A stretch of 64,000 bases of DNA. It comes from Brienomyrus brachyistius (lineage: Eukaryota; Chordata; Actinopteri; Osteoglossiformes; Mormyridae). The DNA lies in assembly GCF_023856365.1 (NCBI RefSeq), contig NC_064555.1:16688254-16752253 (forward strand). The letters run 5' to 3'. The position numbers were made by a program, and so were the translations under genes. Positions within the stretch are counted from its first letter, which is position 1; every line of letters starts with the position of its first letter. The notes below the pieces were generated by a model. That model worked only from the letters and a program-made list of their open reading frames with translations. It did no database searches and was not told the DNA's origin. Below, piece by piece: positions 62,858 to 64,000 of this stretch.

Positions 62858-64000
62858 GTACCCAAGGCCATGCGCACTGGGCACGCTTGACCCCCCTTCC
62901 CGAAAATCCTTTCACCGCCTCGTTTCAAACCCTTTTTGGTCCAGTGCGCTCTTGTCTAAAGTGGGCACTTTAAATCCCTTTATTTATTTGCGTCAGATCC
63001 AAAAACCTGCTCTGGGCCGGAAGCCTTTTAAACGAGGCTTTTTTTTTTGTGCACTACTTGCTGACGTATATATGGCTGCGCTTTGGGTCCGAACCTCCTC
63101 CTGTGGCCGTCGAAGCCGCCGTCGATCATGGTGCCAGACTCTGAATCCAGCCAGTGGCTTGTGTCCAGGCTCATTTATATGATATCGACAAAATCCTATG
63201 AAGGAAGGAGACGTCGGACGCCAGACTTGACTTTGCATGGCTCAATCGAGGCTTTACAATGCATGCGTGGGCCCATCTGGTCTTGGAGCTTCAGAATAAG
63301 GGAGAACACCGTTAGATGTGTTTCCTGCGAAATCCCACTCAGGGCACTTCAGCACCAAAACCAGCTGGTCTAATTTCTGTAGAAATGTTTACCTCTAATT
63401 TCTTGGCAAATTTTTTGCAAATAAGCCTTGTGTGCTTCTTGTTTTCCTACCAAGAGTTCATGAGTCACTTTGCCTTTGACTTGGGTCATTTTATTGCTTA
63501 TGTTGAGCCTGTTTAGCAGTCTGAGACGCATGGCTGGCGTCCATGGCGCCCACAGGCCGCTCTGCAGTGCTGCATTCCAGAAAAATTACTTGGAATCGTC
63601 CTGCTTATTGCCACAGCTGTATTGTTGGTCGCCTTCGTTTAGAAGCGACTGATTTATCAGTAGGATCTGTCTGATTTATGGGGAAGACTGTATCCCTTAC
63701 AGATCGTTTGCTGCGGCTTTCATGCTCTAGTTGCTAAAAATCTTCACTGAAGAATGCTCTGTATGGTAAGGGGATGCGGCACCTTGGGGTAGGTGTGCCG
63801 GACTCCCGAATGCATGCCGCATGGGTTTGCATCTGACTGCATGAATGGGATTAATTCAGCCGTGTGCGTGTCTCTCTCTCCCCAGAAAGCACTTGAGCAT
63901 TTCAGCTTGCGTGTATGAAACGCTCTTTCAGCTAATCCTCTGCTATTTAAATATTCATTTAAATGGCCACCTAAACGCATGGAGTATATCGCGGCAAACT
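62858..64000 (+). other. kcnq4: KCNQ4 intron to window end; C-terminal exons not reached
   Basis: I found no exon for the helix B-D region (for example the expected SPTKVQKSWSFNDRTR or the coiled-coil assembly domain), nor a stop or poly(A) signal that fits. Remaining exons must lie downstream. Open frames here, such as 63083-63373, lack matching splice sites. Confidence 0.7.

Noticed and set aside
63083..63373. Open frame containing WSWSF, resembling the KCNQ helix B motif KSWSF
   Set aside because: Flanking residues do not match SPTKVQKSWSFNDRTR and there are no fitting splice sites; likely chance.

Overview
The window is vertebrate nuclear DNA, most likely from a ray-finned fish. Its genes are split by GT-AG introns. 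Introns and intergenic DNA carry teleost-type tRNA-derived SINE copies, a hAT-like non-autonomous element, many minisatellites and long poly-C/poly-G runs. The species cannot be named from the sequence alone. Two genes are recognised, both on the + strand, in the order known from human chromosome 1p34 (NFYC then KCNQ4).

Layout. 1-2400: no gene; it holds a 109-bp tandem array at 994-1661. 2400-7755: two candidate 5' regions for NFYC, with CCAAT/ATTGG boxes, GC boxes and good splice donors at 2571 and 7754. 12376-23155: NFYC (NF-YC histone-fold subunit of the CCAAT-binding factor), ten coding exons, 355 predicted residues, complete from start to stop, with a poly(A) signal at 24031-24043. Its intron 16872-17600 contains the miR-30e and miR-30c hairpins, as in other vertebrates. 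24060-30500: intergenic, no gene seen. 30520-31375: probable KCNQ4 promoter and leader. 31376 to the window end: KCNQ4 (Kv7.4 voltage-gated potassium channel), with exon 1 at 31376-31677, a 25-kb first intron full of repeats, then exons 2-9 at 56808-61360 and a probable exon 10 at 62801-62857. The seen part encodes the N-terminus, S1-S6, the pore and calmodulin-binding helix A. Helices B to D and the stop codon lie beyond position 64000.

The two genes are not known to act in one pathway; their adjacency is conserved synteny. NFYC pairs with NF-YB and NF-YA to bind CCAAT boxes, and its own upstream region carries several CCAAT/ATTGG motifs, so autoregulation is possible. The miR-30 hairpins are on the host strand and probably come from its primary transcript.

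No previously undescribed system stands out. The points most worth a second look are a Trp-to-Gly change just after the KCNQ4 selectivity filter, a KCNQ4 exon 8 acceptor whose pyrimidine tract is replaced by (TG)n(CG)n, a frame-compatible 21-nt candidate microexon in KCNQ4, an upstream ORF overlapping the KCNQ4 start, a CpG-dense array of five CACGTG sites 24 bp apart in KCNQ4 intron 1, and the 109-bp array with an inverted repeat in each unit.
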